A stretch of 64,000 bases of DNA from Vibrio ezurae NBRC 102218 (GCF_000467185.1 NZ_BATM01000007.1:62001-126000), one strand, 5' to 3'. Counted from the first letter of the stretch, positions 6,717 through 16,383 are shown. Numbers and translations: made by a program. Notes: generated from the letters alone by a model not told the origin.

Positions 6717-8035
6717 TGCTTAATAAATGGTGTAGCAAACTGATATTGGTGTTTTGTTTTATTTCAACACAAGCGTTTGCCTATTTGATTCCGCTAAATG
6801 ATGCTCGCTCAGTACGCACTAAGCAGCAAATTGGCACGGTTTTTATGAGCCAGCCGACGATTGCGGATTATAAAGTGATCAATGAGCGTCAAATTGTCGT
6901 GTTTGGCAGTTCAATTGGTCAGACCCGCTTGATGATTTACGATATTGATGGACGCCTTGTCGTCTCAAGAGTGGTTGAGGTTACTCAGCCCCTTAATAAA
7001 GTTCGTGATGAAATTAAAAAGCGCTATCCAGAACTGGATATCGAAGTCGTTTCTATGGGCTCTAAAGTTGCGGTGAACGGAGTCGTATTCACCGAAAAAC
7101 AACGTGACGGCATTTATGCGTTAGTCGCTAGCATGCTCGACAAACAGCCAGTGGCACGTTTTCCCACTACTGATGCGCCTTTGACAATGGCCGATCCTCA
7201 AACCGAGTTTTATCGAAATAATACCTATGATGGTTTGATTGAAGGCCTAGAAATGAGCTCTCCGTTTCAGGTCAATGTACGTACTACTATTGCCGCGGTA
7301 GGCAGTGAGTTTCGTGAAACGGTGGGCATTGATTGGACTTCGGGGGGATCTCCCGGCGTATTTACTTTCCCCGATCTGACTGCTTCAGATATTTCCGCCA
7401 CTATCACGGCGTTAGCCAATGACAATTTAGGTGAAGTATTGGCGGAGCCAAACTTAACAGTCCTCTCTGGTCAAGAAGCCTCTTTTTTAGTGGGTGGTGA
7501 AATTCCTATGATCACCTCTGACACCAATGGCACAACTATTAGCTTTAAAGAGTTTGGTATTGGCTTAGATATTGCGGCAAAAGTGCATAACGAGCAGGAA
7601 ATACGTTTGCGCGTACAGCCTAGTGTCAGCGTGGTAGAGCAAATCTATAAAACGACCACAGCGGAAGTGCCTCAATTAGCAACGCGTAAAGCTAATACCA
7701 CGATTCAAATCGCCGATGGTCAAACCTTTATGATTGGCGGTTTGATGAATACCGAAGACATTGAATCGCTACAGAAAATCCCTTTATTGGGCGATATCCC
7801 GCTGTTTGGCGCTTTATTTAGTAAAGCGACCACCAATAGAAAAACCACCGAAGTGGTCATTATCGCCACAGTGAATTTGGTTAAGCCAACCAAAGCGAAT
7901 GAATTGGTTATTCCTAGAATCCATAAAACCAACACCTTAAGCCGTTGGATGGGTATGAGTCATGAATTTGCAGAGCAAGATCAACAAAACTCTAATTTGA
8001 TCGAGCTTCTTAATAGTGGAGGTTTTGCACAATGA
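6716..8035 (+). CDS. rcpA: Tad outer-membrane secretin RcpA/CpaC
   Basis: A 439-residue secretin with a signal peptide (cleavage after AFA, about residue 22), a pilus/BON-like N-terminal domain at about 30-120, and a secretin domain at about 185-390. The secretin signature lies at about residues 320-370 (IADGQTFMIGGLMN, then KIPLLGDIPLFGALF). It forms the outer-membrane pore through which the Flp pilus passes. It overlaps rcpB by 4 bases. Confidence 0.92.
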   Translation: MLNKWCSKLILVFCFISTQAFAYLIPLNDARSVRTKQQIGTVFMSQPTIADYKVINERQIVVFGSSIGQTRLMIYDIDGRLVVSRVVEVTQPLNKVRDEIKKRYPELDIEVVSMGSKVAVNGVVFTEKQRDGIYALVASMLDKQPVARFPTTDAPLTMADPQTEFYRNNTYDGLIEGLEMSSPFQVNVRTTIAAVGSEFRETVGIDWTSGGSPGVFTFPDLTASDISATITALANDNLGEVLAEPNLTVLSGQEASFLVGGEIPMITSDTNGTTISFKEFGIGLDIAAKVHNEQEIRLRVQPSVSVVEQIYKTTTAEVPQLATRKANTTIQIADGQTFMIGGLMNTEDIESLQKIPLLGDIPLFGALFSKATTNRKTTEVVIIATVNLVKPTKANELVIPRIHKTNTLSRWMGMSHEFAEQDQQNSNLIELLNSGGFAQ

Positions 8036-8490
8036 AACCCTTATTAATGCTACTGGTACTGGCTATCGCAGGATGTGCAGATCACGCCCTGCAACACCGA
8101 GGTACAGAAACCATTGCTTATCAAGAGCAACATAAGTTTGAGCTGAGCTTTGAATCTTCGGCGCAGAAAATTGAAGTTGAACGTATTCAAGCCATTGTCA
8201 GTCAATTTGATGAAAAACAGGCTCGTTACGATCTTTATGTGCCCGCCCAATTTCAAAAGCAAGGTGAGCAAATTGTGCAGTTTTTAAAGTCAATTCATGT
8301 TCGCCCTGATTGGATAGAAAGCCACTCACAACCCCAAGGGCAATCCCTTACCTTAATGGTTTCGCAATGGCAGTCTGTGCTGGATGATTGCCGTCCTCTG
8401 ACGATCGTAAAGCCTCACCCTCAAGCGGGTTGCGCGGTAGAAACCAATAGAACGATTCAACTTGTTAATCCCGGTACGAGAGTAAATTAA
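8032..8490 (+). CDS. rcpB: Tad pilus lipoprotein RcpB/CpaD-like
   Basis: A 152-residue lipoprotein with a lipobox ending in AIAGC (Cys15). The remainder is a periplasmic domain of the size and position of RcpB/CpaD, the secretin pilotin-like partner. Two further cysteines near residues 123 and 133 may pair. Sequence conservation in this family is low, so the call leans on its place between rcpA and tadZ. Confidence 0.75.
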   Translation: MKPLLMLLVLAIAGCADHALQHRGTETIAYQEQHKFELSFESSAQKIEVERIQAIVSQFDEKQARYDLYVPAQFQKQGEQIVQFLKSIHVRPDWIESHSQPQGQSLTLMVSQWQSVLDDCRPLTIVKPHPQAGCAVETNRTIQLVNPGTRVN

Positions 8491-9758
8491 TGGCCAATAT
8501 GTTCGATCTCTCCGAAGAGCTCTCTCTTGATATAGATAAGAAAAAAGCCGTCACACCAAAAAGTGTTGCGCCAAAACAAAGTGGCGGGGCAACGCTGTTT
8601 TTCTCCGATAACGAATGTAAAGAAGCGGTCATCGAAGCGTATGTTTTCGAAGGCCTAGAAGAACCAAAATGTTTTAAAGGCACTCCTCAACCTGAAAAAG
8701 ATCAAGCATTGGGCGATGTAGTACTAGTGCAACTAACCTCGTCCGTGGATATTGAAGCGGATGCGCAAGAGATCAATGCCACACTGCCTAATAACAAAAC
8801 TGTGATTTTACTGGGGCAAACAGACTCAATTCATGTCTTACGCCGCCTTGAAAAACTCGGTTTTTATTATCTGCCTTGGCCGGTAGATAGAGCAGAGCTA
8901 ATTGAATGTTTAAAGCAAGCCAGCCTTGATGAAAGAAAGCGTTATGAAAGTGGCTATTTTCGAAAAGCAAAGCGCGTTGCGGTCGTTGGCACCAAAGGCG
9001 GTATTGGCACTTCGGTGATTGCAACCGAACTGGGTGCGCTACTGGCTAAAAAAGGCAGTCGTACGATCTTAGTGGATCACCATTATACATTGAGTAATAT
9101 TGATATCATTCTTAGCCAAAAAGATCTTGAGCAAGTCGATGTCAGCAGTATTACTGTTGAACCGAGCAAACTTGATGAAGAATCGGCCACCAGTTACCTC
9201 AATGAAGTAGAACACAATTTCTTTTATCTTGGCTTTACGGGCAAAGATAAAATTGACGAGCTAGAAAAATACACCAATACCATCAGTGATAAATTGGCTC
9301 GCCAAGCCAACTTTATGATCGGCGATTTTTCAGGCTCATTAGATTTCCCGCTAAATTCACAAAAGCTAATGTCTGATAATGATGTGGTTGTGTTGGTGAC
9401 AGAGCCTTCTGTTTCTGGTGTACGAGCTACTCAACGACTGTTAGATAACATTAAAGACATTGCCATTCCACAACTGGTTCGTCCGCGAGTTATGGTGGTG
9501 GTGAATCATCATCGTCCAGAAGGCTCGTTTAACCTTAATCTTGAAGAGGTTGAACGTTTTTTGAAGGTGAAAGCCGATGTTGTGATTCCATTTTACAAAA
9601 CCGCCTCGAAACAGCTTATAGACGGCAAGAAACTGCATCAATTGGAGAAAGGTAAGCAGACACCATTTACTCAATTATCAATGGCGATCAACGGACAAAA
9701 CCCTAATAAAAAATCGGGCTTATTTGCCAAGTTTTCTTTAAAGCGAGGTAAGAAATGA
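8490..9758 (+). CDS. tadZ: TadZ/CpaE, ParA/MinD-type localisation ATPase
   Basis: A 422-residue protein. Residues 20-145 form a receiver-like (ARD) domain and residues 160-400 a MinD/ParA-like ATPase domain. The deviant Walker A reads K169-GGIG-T174-S. The invariant Lys expected at position 174 is replaced by Thr, while the signature Lys169 is kept. TadZ proteins place the Tad machine at a cell pole, and many are atypical ATPases. It overlaps tadA by 4 bases. Confidence 0.88.
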   Translation: MANMFDLSEELSLDIDKKKAVTPKSVAPKQSGGATLFFSDNECKEAVIEAYVFEGLEEPKCFKGTPQPEKDQALGDVVLVQLTSSVDIEADAQEINATLPNNKTVILLGQTDSIHVLRRLEKLGFYYLPWPVDRAELIECLKQASLDERKRYESGYFRKAKRVAVVGTKGGIGTSVIATELGALLAKKGSRTILVDHHYTLSNIDIILSQKDLEQVDVSSITVEPSKLDEESATSYLNEVEHNFFYLGFTGKDKIDELEKYTNTISDKLARQANFMIGDFSGSLDFPLNSQKLMSDNDVVVLVTEPSVSGVRATQRLLDNIKDIAIPQLVRPRVMVVVNHHRPEGSFNLNLEEVERFLKVKADVVIPFYKTASKQLIDGKKLHQLEKGKQTPFTQLSMAINGQNPNKKSGLFAKFSLKRGKK

Positions 9759-11038
9759 GCCTAACCCGTGAATTGTACGAACAATTTAGAGCTAAAATAT
9801 TTGAAGTGATTGATGCGGGCATACTCAATGATATGACCCGCCAAGAGTTGACGGTACAGATAGAACGCGCCATTGGAAAATTGTGCGAAAACTATCCTGT
9901 GCCTGTGCCAGCGGTCACCCGTGCTGAGCTGACAAAAAACTTAGTTGATGAGTTGATTGGTCTAGGGCCACTGCAGCAGTTAATGGAAGATGAATCCATT
10001 TCCGACATCATGGTCAATGGCGTGGATGAGGTATTCATTGAGCGTAATGGTAAGACACAAAAAGCCGATATATCGTTTATCAACCATAAACAGCTGTTAG
10101 AAATTGCTAAGCGAATTGCCAACAATGTCGGTCGCCGTGTGGATGAATCTAGCCCTTTATGTGATGCGCGCCTTGCCGATGGCAGTCGTGTAAACGTGGT
10201 GATTCCGCCTATTGCATTAGATGGAGTTGCCATCTCGATTCGTAAGTTTAAAGAGCAGAAATTAGGTTTGCGTGAGTTAGTGGGCTTTGGCGCCATGTCT
10301 CCTGCTATGGCGCGCGTATTGATGATTGCGGCAAGGTGTCGTTTAAATATTATTATTTCTGGCGGTACGGGCTCAGGTAAAACCACCATGTTAAACGCGC
10401 TTTCTCAATACATTGGGAATGATGAGCGTATTTTAACCATTGAAGATGCCGCCGAACTTCGTATTCAGCAACCGCACGTTGTGCGTCTTGAAACGCGCCC
10501 TGCGAGCACTGAAGGCTCTGGTGCGATCACACAGCGTGATTTAGTGATAAATGCCCTGCGTATGCGCCCCGAGCGTATCATCCTTGGTGAGTGCCGTGGT
10601 GCGGAAGCATTTGAAATGCTCCAAGCTATGAACACAGGCCACGATGGTTCTATGTCCACCTTGCACGCCAATACCCCTCGTGATGCGCTCTCACGTATAG
10701 AGTCTATGGTGATGATGGCCAACCTAGCACTGCCACTGGCGGCGATTCGCCGAACTATTGTCTCTGCGGTGCACTTAGTGATTCAGGTGAACCGCCTGCG
10801 TGATGGCAGTCGTAAAGTCACCAGTATTTCTGAAATCTACGGGCTAGAAGGGGATGCGCCAGTCATGGAAGAGATTTTCCGTTTTGCGCCTGACGATCAA
10901 CAAGGTAAAGACAAAGTGAGTGGTCAATTTGTCACCTCTGGCTTGCCAAGCCGCTCTCAGATTCATATCAGCGCGTCTGAATATGGATTATCTCGTGAAC
11001 TAGAAGCGGCCTTTGAGATGGAAGCGGAGCCAGCATGA
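9755..11038 (+). CDS. tadA: Tad secretion ATPase TadA/CpaF
   Basis: A 427-residue hexameric type II/IV secretion ATPase that powers Flp pilus assembly and, in many Tad systems, retraction. It has an N-terminal helical domain (1-90) and the core with Walker A GGTGSGKTT (G203-T211), an Asp box and Walker B (RIILGECRG, about 270-280), and a His box (STLHANTP). All motifs are intact. It overlaps tadB by 4 bases. Confidence 0.95.
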   Translation: MSLTRELYEQFRAKIFEVIDAGILNDMTRQELTVQIERAIGKLCENYPVPVPAVTRAELTKNLVDELIGLGPLQQLMEDESISDIMVNGVDEVFIERNGKTQKADISFINHKQLLEIAKRIANNVGRRVDESSPLCDARLADGSRVNVVIPPIALDGVAISIRKFKEQKLGLRELVGFGAMSPAMARVLMIAARCRLNIIISGGTGSGKTTMLNALSQYIGNDERILTIEDAAELRIQQPHVVRLETRPASTEGSGAITQRDLVINALRMRPERIILGECRGAEAFEMLQAMNTGHDGSMSTLHANTPRDALSRIESMVMMANLALPLAAIRRTIVSAVHLVIQVNRLRDGSRKVTSISEIYGLEGDAPVMEEIFRFAPDDQQGKDKVSGQFVTSGLPSRSQIHISASEYGLSRELEAAFEMEAEPA

Positions 11039-11946
11039 TGAGTTGGGCGTTGGTGACTATCGTAGTGTTGGGGTTAGGGCTTGCACTCTATCTTAAGCGT
11101 AAGCCTGATCCCCGCTATGTATTTTTAGAGCACGCCACGCAGAAAAAAAGTAAAGAGTTATTAGCGGTTGATATTAAAGGACTCACTAAATCTCAGTTTT
11201 TACAAAGCTTAACCAACTTATGGAATGTTATCTCAGCGGCACTGGGTAAGTTCCCGATCCCTAAAATTATCGCTTTTATTGTAGTGATCAACGGTGTGGC
11301 AGTCTTTATCAACCAGAAGTGGCTGAGCTTTCCACAAACTGAAATTTGTGTTGCCGTCACCGTGCTGGGGTTGTTCTTTGGCATTCGCTCGTTGGTTGAT
11401 AAAAGACGTAAAGCGTTTGATACCGATTTTCCCGATGCATTGAACATTTTAATGAGCGCTGTTACTGCAGGAGAGAGTATTAACGCCGCTTTTGCTTATG
11501 TTTCTCAAGTGTCTGATAACGATGTTGGCCGAGAGTTTAAAGACATTTCTGATCGCATGCGTTTAGGGGAGGAGATCGCGACTATTTTTGAGCGCTCCTG
11601 TAAGCGCTTCCCTTATCCTGCCTTTTTGTTTTTTGTGATTACCATTCGCGCCAACATGGAGCGTGGGGGGCAGTTAAAAAACGTTTTAGGGAAGTTGATT
11701 CGAGTTCTAGTGGAGGCTCGCAATCTAGAAAAGAAAAAGATGGCAATGACCTCAGAAGCTCGTATATCAGCAAAAATTGTCGGTGCCATCCCTTTTTGCT
11801 TTCTTTTACTTCTCAATTGGATTAATCCAAAAGATTTAGAATTTGTGTTGTTTCACCCTGATGGACGATGGATTTTGTACTACCTGCTGATTAGTGAAGG
11901 TACTGGAATGTTCATTGTTTGGTGGTTGGTTAGGAGTGTTCGCTAA
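11035..11946 (+). CDS. tadB: Tad inner-membrane platform protein TadB
   Basis: A 303-residue GspF-like protein with membrane helices near residues 2-20, 78-115, 245-262 and 280-300. The cytosolic T2SSF domain lies at about 135-260 (DFPDALNILMSAVTAGESINAAF). It forms the inner-membrane platform with TadC. The start overlaps tadA by 4 bases, and its stop touches the tadC start. Confidence 0.92.
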   Translation: MMSWALVTIVVLGLGLALYLKRKPDPRYVFLEHATQKKSKELLAVDIKGLTKSQFLQSLTNLWNVISAALGKFPIPKIIAFIVVINGVAVFINQKWLSFPQTEICVAVTVLGLFFGIRSLVDKRRKAFDTDFPDALNILMSAVTAGESINAAFAYVSQVSDNDVGREFKDISDRMRLGEEIATIFERSCKRFPYPAFLFFVITIRANMERGGQLKNVLGKLIRVLVEARNLEKKKMAMTSEARISAKIVGAIPFCFLLLLNWINPKDLEFVLFHPDGRWILYYLLISEGTGMFIVWWLVRSVR

Positions 11947-12788
11947 TGATAATAGCAGTATTTTTTTTGATAGCTTCTGCAATGATTGCTTATGGTATTA
12001 CCTATTATCTTGAGCAAAAAGCGAAGCAATACAAAATCAAAAGTTTTCTCGAAGGGAAGATGCAAATTAACTTTAGTTTTTTTCATGAAATACTCGGCGC
12101 GTTTGGTAAAGGACAACAACGTGAGATTCGAGATAAATTCGAAGATGCGGGTATTTATAATCGCGAACTTTTACGTTATTACACACCAATAAAATTAGGC
12201 TTATTGGCATTATCGGTTATTGGGATATTGTTGTTCGTTCATGAGACAAAAGAGATGATGCTGAGCTTTATGGCGGCGATTATCACGGTAATTGTTATAC
12301 CTGATATGTACTTAGCATGGCGTAAGAAAAAGCTAATCGAAAAGAACTCCCGCCAACTGCCTTATATGATTGACATGATGGCGGTATGCGTACAAACAGG
12401 CATGACATTAGAAGCTGCATTCAGATATTTAGGAGATGAGCTAAAAAGCTTTGATAAAGATTTGTGTTATCAAATCCGAAAAACCTCGGATGCCGCAGAA
12501 GTTAAGGGTATGGAGGCAGCGCTCGTTGACCTCACTAAGCGAGTCCCTACTCCACAAGTTCGTAGTTTTGCGTTAACTCTCACCCAGAATATTCAATACG
12601 GTACATCGGTAGCTCCCGTATTGTCTGATTTAGCGGAAGATTTTCGTAATGAACAAATATTGGTGATGGAAGAAAAAATAGGCAAGTTAGCGGCGAAAAT
12701 GAGTGCGCCATTAATTTTATTTATTATGTTCCCGATTGTTATTTTGATTTTGGCTCCAGGTATTACTCGCATGATGACAGGTAATTAG
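11946..12788 (+). CDS. tadC: Tad inner-membrane platform protein TadC
   Basis: A 280-residue GspF-like protein with hydrophobic helices at about 1-20, 85-120 and 255-275. The T2SSF domain lies at about 140-265 (LPYMIDMMAVCVQTGMTLEAAF). It pairs with TadB. It ends one base before tadD. Confidence 0.92.
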   Translation: MIIAVFFLIASAMIAYGITYYLEQKAKQYKIKSFLEGKMQINFSFFHEILGAFGKGQQREIRDKFEDAGIYNRELLRYYTPIKLGLLALSVIGILLFVHETKEMMLSFMAAIITVIVIPDMYLAWRKKKLIEKNSRQLPYMIDMMAVCVQTGMTLEAAFRYLGDELKSFDKDLCYQIRKTSDAAEVKGMEAALVDLTKRVPTPQVRSFALTLTQNIQYGTSVAPVLSDLAEDFRNEQILVMEEKIGKLAAKMSAPLILFIMFPIVILILAPGITRMMTGN

Positions 12789-12789
12789 C

Positions 12790-13854
12790 ATGAAGTATTT
12801 AATTATTGTTTTAGCTCTGCTTGTCACTGGGTGTACGACGACAAATAAGGTCTCAGAACAGCAGGCAATTAATCAATTTACTGTAAGTCAAAATTATCCA
12901 GGCTTAATTGAGTTTTATAAAAAGAAAGTGATTAATGATCAAAATGACTGGCAAGCACAGCAAGACTTAGCGCAGGCATATTTAAGCTACGGCGATCTTG
13001 AATCGGCGGACTTTTATATTCAAAGAGTGTTGTCGCTATCTACAAAACCTTCCGCGACCGCCTATTTTATCAAAGGGCAAGTTTTAGCGCGCAATTTAGA
13101 TTTTAACAGTGCATTAGGCAAATATCAGCAAGCTATTAATAAGGGGTTAGACAGCGCCGAAGTGTACATGCAGCAGGGGATTGCCCTTGCCCAAACCAAG
13201 CAGTATCCAAAGGCTATCGATAGCTTTAATGAGGCGAGATTGCGCGGTTATGACGATGTAAGTGTTAAAAATAATATCGCTATGGTGCACATCTATCAGC
13301 GAGATTATCAATCGGCTATCGATATTTTACTGCCACTTTATGAAAAAGATTCAAGCAATGAAACGGTTAATGCCAATTTAGAAATTAGCATGCTGAAGCA
13401 AAAGAAAGAGAAGCAAGGTGAAAACTCTTCTTTACTCACCGATACGGGTTCTATTGATGAAAATGCAGATAGTTCTGTGGTGCCTTCAAAAAGTGATGTT
13501 GTCAGTGATGATGTGGAAGTCACAAGCATTTCAGCTGAAGAGTTTTTTACCGCTCAGTCTGTTGAACAAAAGTCTCAAACAGAATCTGTAAAAAAGAGTG
13601 CTGCAAAGTCTAAAAGAACCTATCACATTCAGCTAGGGGCTTACGACACCATGGCAGAGGCACTGGAAAAAAGAAACGGCTTATTGAGCACTCAACTGCC
13701 AATTACGATTCGTCCTGTAGAGCTGCAAAACTCTGAAACTTGGTATCGATTGCTCAGCGGTAATTTTGCCTCTTATCGACAAGCGATGAGTTTTGCTAAG
13801 CAACACCAAGAAATATTAAACCCCCATGAATATTTTATTCAAGTAACTCGATAA
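12790..13854 (+). CDS. tadD: TadD lipoprotein with TPR repeats and a C-terminal SPOR domain
   Basis: A 354-residue lipoprotein with lipobox LVTGC (Cys15). Tetratricopeptide repeats span about residues 40-195, a Ser/Glu-rich linker about 200-275, and a SPOR domain about 278-350 (TYHIQLGAYDTMAEA ... WYRLLSGNFASYRQA). TadD is the likely assembly lipoprotein for the secretin. The SPOR domain, which binds denuded peptidoglycan, is an extension beyond the usual TPR-only TadD and could anchor or time Tad assembly at septal or polar wall. Confidence 0.88.
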   Translation: MKYLIIVLALLVTGCTTTNKVSEQQAINQFTVSQNYPGLIEFYKKKVINDQNDWQAQQDLAQAYLSYGDLESADFYIQRVLSLSTKPSATAYFIKGQVLARNLDFNSALGKYQQAINKGLDSAEVYMQQGIALAQTKQYPKAIDSFNEARLRGYDDVSVKNNIAMVHIYQRDYQSAIDILLPLYEKDSSNETVNANLEISMLKQKKEKQGENSSLLTDTGSIDENADSSVVPSKSDVVSDDVEVTSISAEEFFTAQSVEQKSQTESVKKSAAKSKRTYHIQLGAYDTMAEALEKRNGLLSTQLPITIRPVELQNSETWYRLLSGNFASYRQAMSFAKQHQEILNPHEYFIQVTR

Positions 13855-13867
13855 GTGGTTGGCATTA

Positions 13868-14341
13868 ATGAATAAGCAAAAAGGCGTGATATCAATTGAA
13901 TTTGGCTTAGGAGGGTTTGCTCTTTTCTTCGTATTGTTCGCTGTTTTTGAAATGGCGCGCTTTGGCTATACGGTGAATATGACCGATACCACGTTGTCGG
14001 AAAGTACGCGAAAAGTGCGAATCTTTGATGGTCAAACATTGGAAGTGGCGTATGAAGATCGCCGAAAAAACATATTTCAAGATGATGACTCTTTTTGGAA
14101 TCAAATAGGCTTGGTCAGCGCTGATAATTTTGACTTTGCTATTGTCCGGTATGCATCCTTGTCAGATGTCGCTAAAGAGGTTGAAGAGAGAGGCTGCTAT
14201 GAACGTTGCCCTATTGTTGTGTATGAGTTGACCTACCGTTATCGCCCCGTGTTGTTTGAGACTTTGCTTCCTTCAGCTGATATCACACGCCGCATTATGA
14301 CAGTGCAAGAGCACGAAGGTTGGGAAGATGAAGATGCATAG
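13868..14341 (+). CDS. tadE: TadE pseudopilin
   Basis: A 157-residue protein starting at ATG 13868; an in-frame TTG at 13859 is possible but less likely. A short leader ends in Gly6, followed by VISIEF (Glu at +5) and a hydrophobic helix. This is the prepilin-like TadE signature processed by TadV. The C-terminal periplasmic part contains a Cys pair near residue 115. It overlaps tadF by 14 bases. Confidence 0.85.
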   Translation: MNKQKGVISIEFGLGGFALFFVLFAVFEMARFGYTVNMTDTTLSESTRKVRIFDGQTLEVAYEDRRKNIFQDDDSFWNQIGLVSADNFDFAIVRYASLSDVAKEVEERGCYERCPIVVYELTYRYRPVLFETLLPSADITRRIMTVQEHEGWEDEDA

Positions 14342-14861
14342 TCGAGATCTGCAAAAAGGTGGTTTTACTGTCGAAGCGGTATTTGGCATGACAGTGTTGG
14401 TCATCATGATGTTTTTTATCGCCGATTTAACCCAAATGATTTCAGCCAAGACGCAAGCAAGCCGAGTGAGTTATTCATTGGCAACGGCAACAAAAGAAAG
14501 AAGCCGATTTTTTGAGGGTAGACACAGTCTCAATCAAGCTGACTTTGATGTGATTAATGAAATAGCCGCCGATTTATTGCAACGCCAAGCGCCGGAAAAA
14601 CGCGATGGTTATGGGTTAATGGTTGAAGGCTATACCGATGCAGGCCCGAATATTATTCCCTTTAGTAAAAACTTAGACAGTGGAGAGGCGTGCGAACCAC
14701 AAACCTCCATTGCCGATTTAGGTCACTTGCGCCCAGAGCGTGAAGACGGTGTTACTTTCCCTATTTATCAAGTCACTGTGTGCTTGAAAATGGAAGGTTT
14801 CTCTCAATATTTCCCCGGAATGAGGTATGTCAATAGCTCATCGGTGTTACCGGGAAGGTAA
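14328..14861 (+). CDS. tadF: TadF pseudopilin
   Basis: A 177-residue pseudopilin-like protein. Near residues 10-18 the motif KGGFTVEA gives a Gly cleavage site with Glu at +5, followed by a hydrophobic helix to about residue 37. The periplasmic domain has two cysteines, as usual. It overlaps tadE; ATG 14334 is an alternative start two codons in. Confidence 0.82.
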   Translation: MKMHSRDLQKGGFTVEAVFGMTVLVIMMFFIADLTQMISAKTQASRVSYSLATATKERSRFFEGRHSLNQADFDVINEIAADLLQRQAPEKRDGYGLMVEGYTDAGPNIIPFSKNLDSGEACEPQTSIADLGHLRPEREDGVTFPIYQVTVCLKMEGFSQYFPGMRYVNSSSVLPGR

Positions 14862-14877
14862 ACAAGGAAGGTAGGGT

Positions 14878-16383
14878 ATGAAGAATTTTAAGCGTCAAAA
14901 AGGTGTGGCGGTAATTATTGTCGCCTTAAGTATGGTGGCAATTGGTGGTATGGCGCAGTTGACTATCGAAGGCGGTCGAATGATCCAAGAGCGAGATCGA
15001 TTAGCCGATGCTACAGAAGCAGCCACCCTAGCCGTTGCGATTGCCAACCGTACTGGACCACATGTGTCAGATGAGCTTGCTCGTAGCTATCTCGAAACTT
15101 ACCTGCCTAATATAAAGATTGATGATGTGACAGTAACTCGTACTGAAGGTGAAGAAAAGGTCGATGGTGACCAACTCTATTATGTCCAGTATGAGGTGGG
15201 TGCAGATGTGGGCTTGGAGCGACAAATGGGCTTTATTGATAGTTCGTCAGACACTTCATCTTATCAAGTCGGTAATGATGCTATGGCGCGAACTTATATG
15301 TTGCCGTCTGATTTGGATCTGGTGTTTGTGGCCGATTTTTCTGCGTCGATGAAAGAACCATGGGGTGATGACGGAAAAACACAGCTACAACATTTAAAAG
15401 AGCAAGTGGATATTATTTCTGAAGACTTGCTTTTTAGCAGTGCGACTAATGCTGGTTATGCTCACCGAATCGGTTTTGTACCTTTTAATATGAGAACTAT
15501 TGAAGATCTAAATGGTACACATCGTTGTGTAACTGAGCTTGAATATAAATCAATTGATGGCGTGGTATATAACAAAATTAATTGGGAACTCTGGGGAAAG
15601 GAAGATTCTTCAATAGTGAGCCAGTGTGCTCGTAATAACAATAACAATAACAATAACAATAACAATACATCGAATTGCCCTTCTGACTTGCCTCAAGCTC
15701 ATGCAAAAGCAATTCAAAGTATTTTTAGTAAATCTTCTTCAGAAACAAAGTATAACTCGGTTCGTTGGCCAGATCCTTTGGGCTACGTAGATATTGAAAA
15801 GACGGTCGCTAATTGGAATAAAACAAAAACTACTTTGCTGTCCCTACACCCTGTAGCATCTAGTTCAGGTTTAAAGCTATTTTCTGGCAGTATGTGCGGT
15901 AGTAAAGAGGATTTCTATACGATACCTCTTTCGTTGCAGAAGCCAGATATTGAGGATATGAAAGCTGGCGGTGGCACGGCAGTTTATCAAGGATTAATTC
16001 GTGCAGCACAAATTCTTGCTGATGGACGTTCTAATCTTGATCCTGATAAACTCGAAAAATATCATGAACGGGCTCAAATGCTATTGATTCTTAGTGATGG
16101 GGGAGAGGACCCGTTTGAAGAAACCTTTACAAGCCTTGTGAATGAAGGGCTTTGTGTCAATATTCGAAAGCACTTTAACGATCATGATAGCCCTCTATAT
16201 ATTGGTGTCATTGGAATCAATTTCGATGCGTCAAAACAACCTGGTTTTCAAAAATGTGCAGGTGGTGAAGAAAACATTATCGATGTAAGCAAGAGCGATG
16301 AGCTACTCGAAAAAATCAAAGAACTAATCCAAAAAGGTGCCGCTACCAATGGAGTTTCTCGTTTATATGATAAAAATCTCTAG
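14878..16383 (+). CDS. tadG: TadG, von Willebrand A domain pilus protein
   Basis: A 501-residue protein with an N-terminal TadE/G-like membrane helix (8-28). A vWA domain starts at about residue 140 with the metal-binding D-F-S-A-S (DxSxS) site and reaches the C-terminus (LLILSDGGEDPF). An insertion at about residues 250-270 contains 11 consecutive Asn residues encoded by alternating AAT/AAC codons. TadG is anchored in the inner membrane and is needed for pilus assembly or adhesion. It has a good ribosome site (AAGGAAGG) after tadF. Confidence 0.88.
   Translation: MKNFKRQKGVAVIIVALSMVAIGGMAQLTIEGGRMIQERDRLADATEAATLAVAIANRTGPHVSDELARSYLETYLPNIKIDDVTVTRTEGEEKVDGDQLYYVQYEVGADVGLERQMGFIDSSSDTSSYQVGNDAMARTYMLPSDLDLVFVADFSASMKEPWGDDGKTQLQHLKEQVDIISEDLLFSSATNAGYAHRIGFVPFNMRTIEDLNGTHRCVTELEYKSIDGVVYNKINWELWGKEDSSIVSQCARNNNNNNNNNNNTSNCPSDLPQAHAKAIQSIFSKSSSETKYNSVRWPDPLGYVDIEKTVANWNKTKTTLLSLHPVASSSGLKLFSGSMCGSKEDFYTIPLSLQKPDIEDMKAGGGTAVYQGLIRAAQILADGRSNLDPDKLEKYHERAQMLLILSDGGEDPFEETFTSLVNEGLCVNIRKHFNDHDSPLYIGVIGINFDASKQPGFQKCAGGEENIIDVSKSDELLEKIKELIQKGAATNGVSRLYDKNL
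15634..15666 (+). repeat. AAT/AAC hexanucleotide repeat inside tadG
   Basis: Eleven codons alternate AAT and AAC, encoding poly-Asn. As a 6-base repeat (about 5.5 units) it can change length by slippage without shifting the frame, so it may give size variants of TadG. Confidence 0.9.

Noticed and set aside
9892-10389. Long minus-strand open frame inside tadA
   Set aside because: The plus strand encodes an intact TadA with all motifs; the antisense frame has no recognisable domain or ribosome site.
15634-15666. CRISPR-like or satellite array
   Set aside because: It is a short in-frame Asn codon repeat with no spacers.
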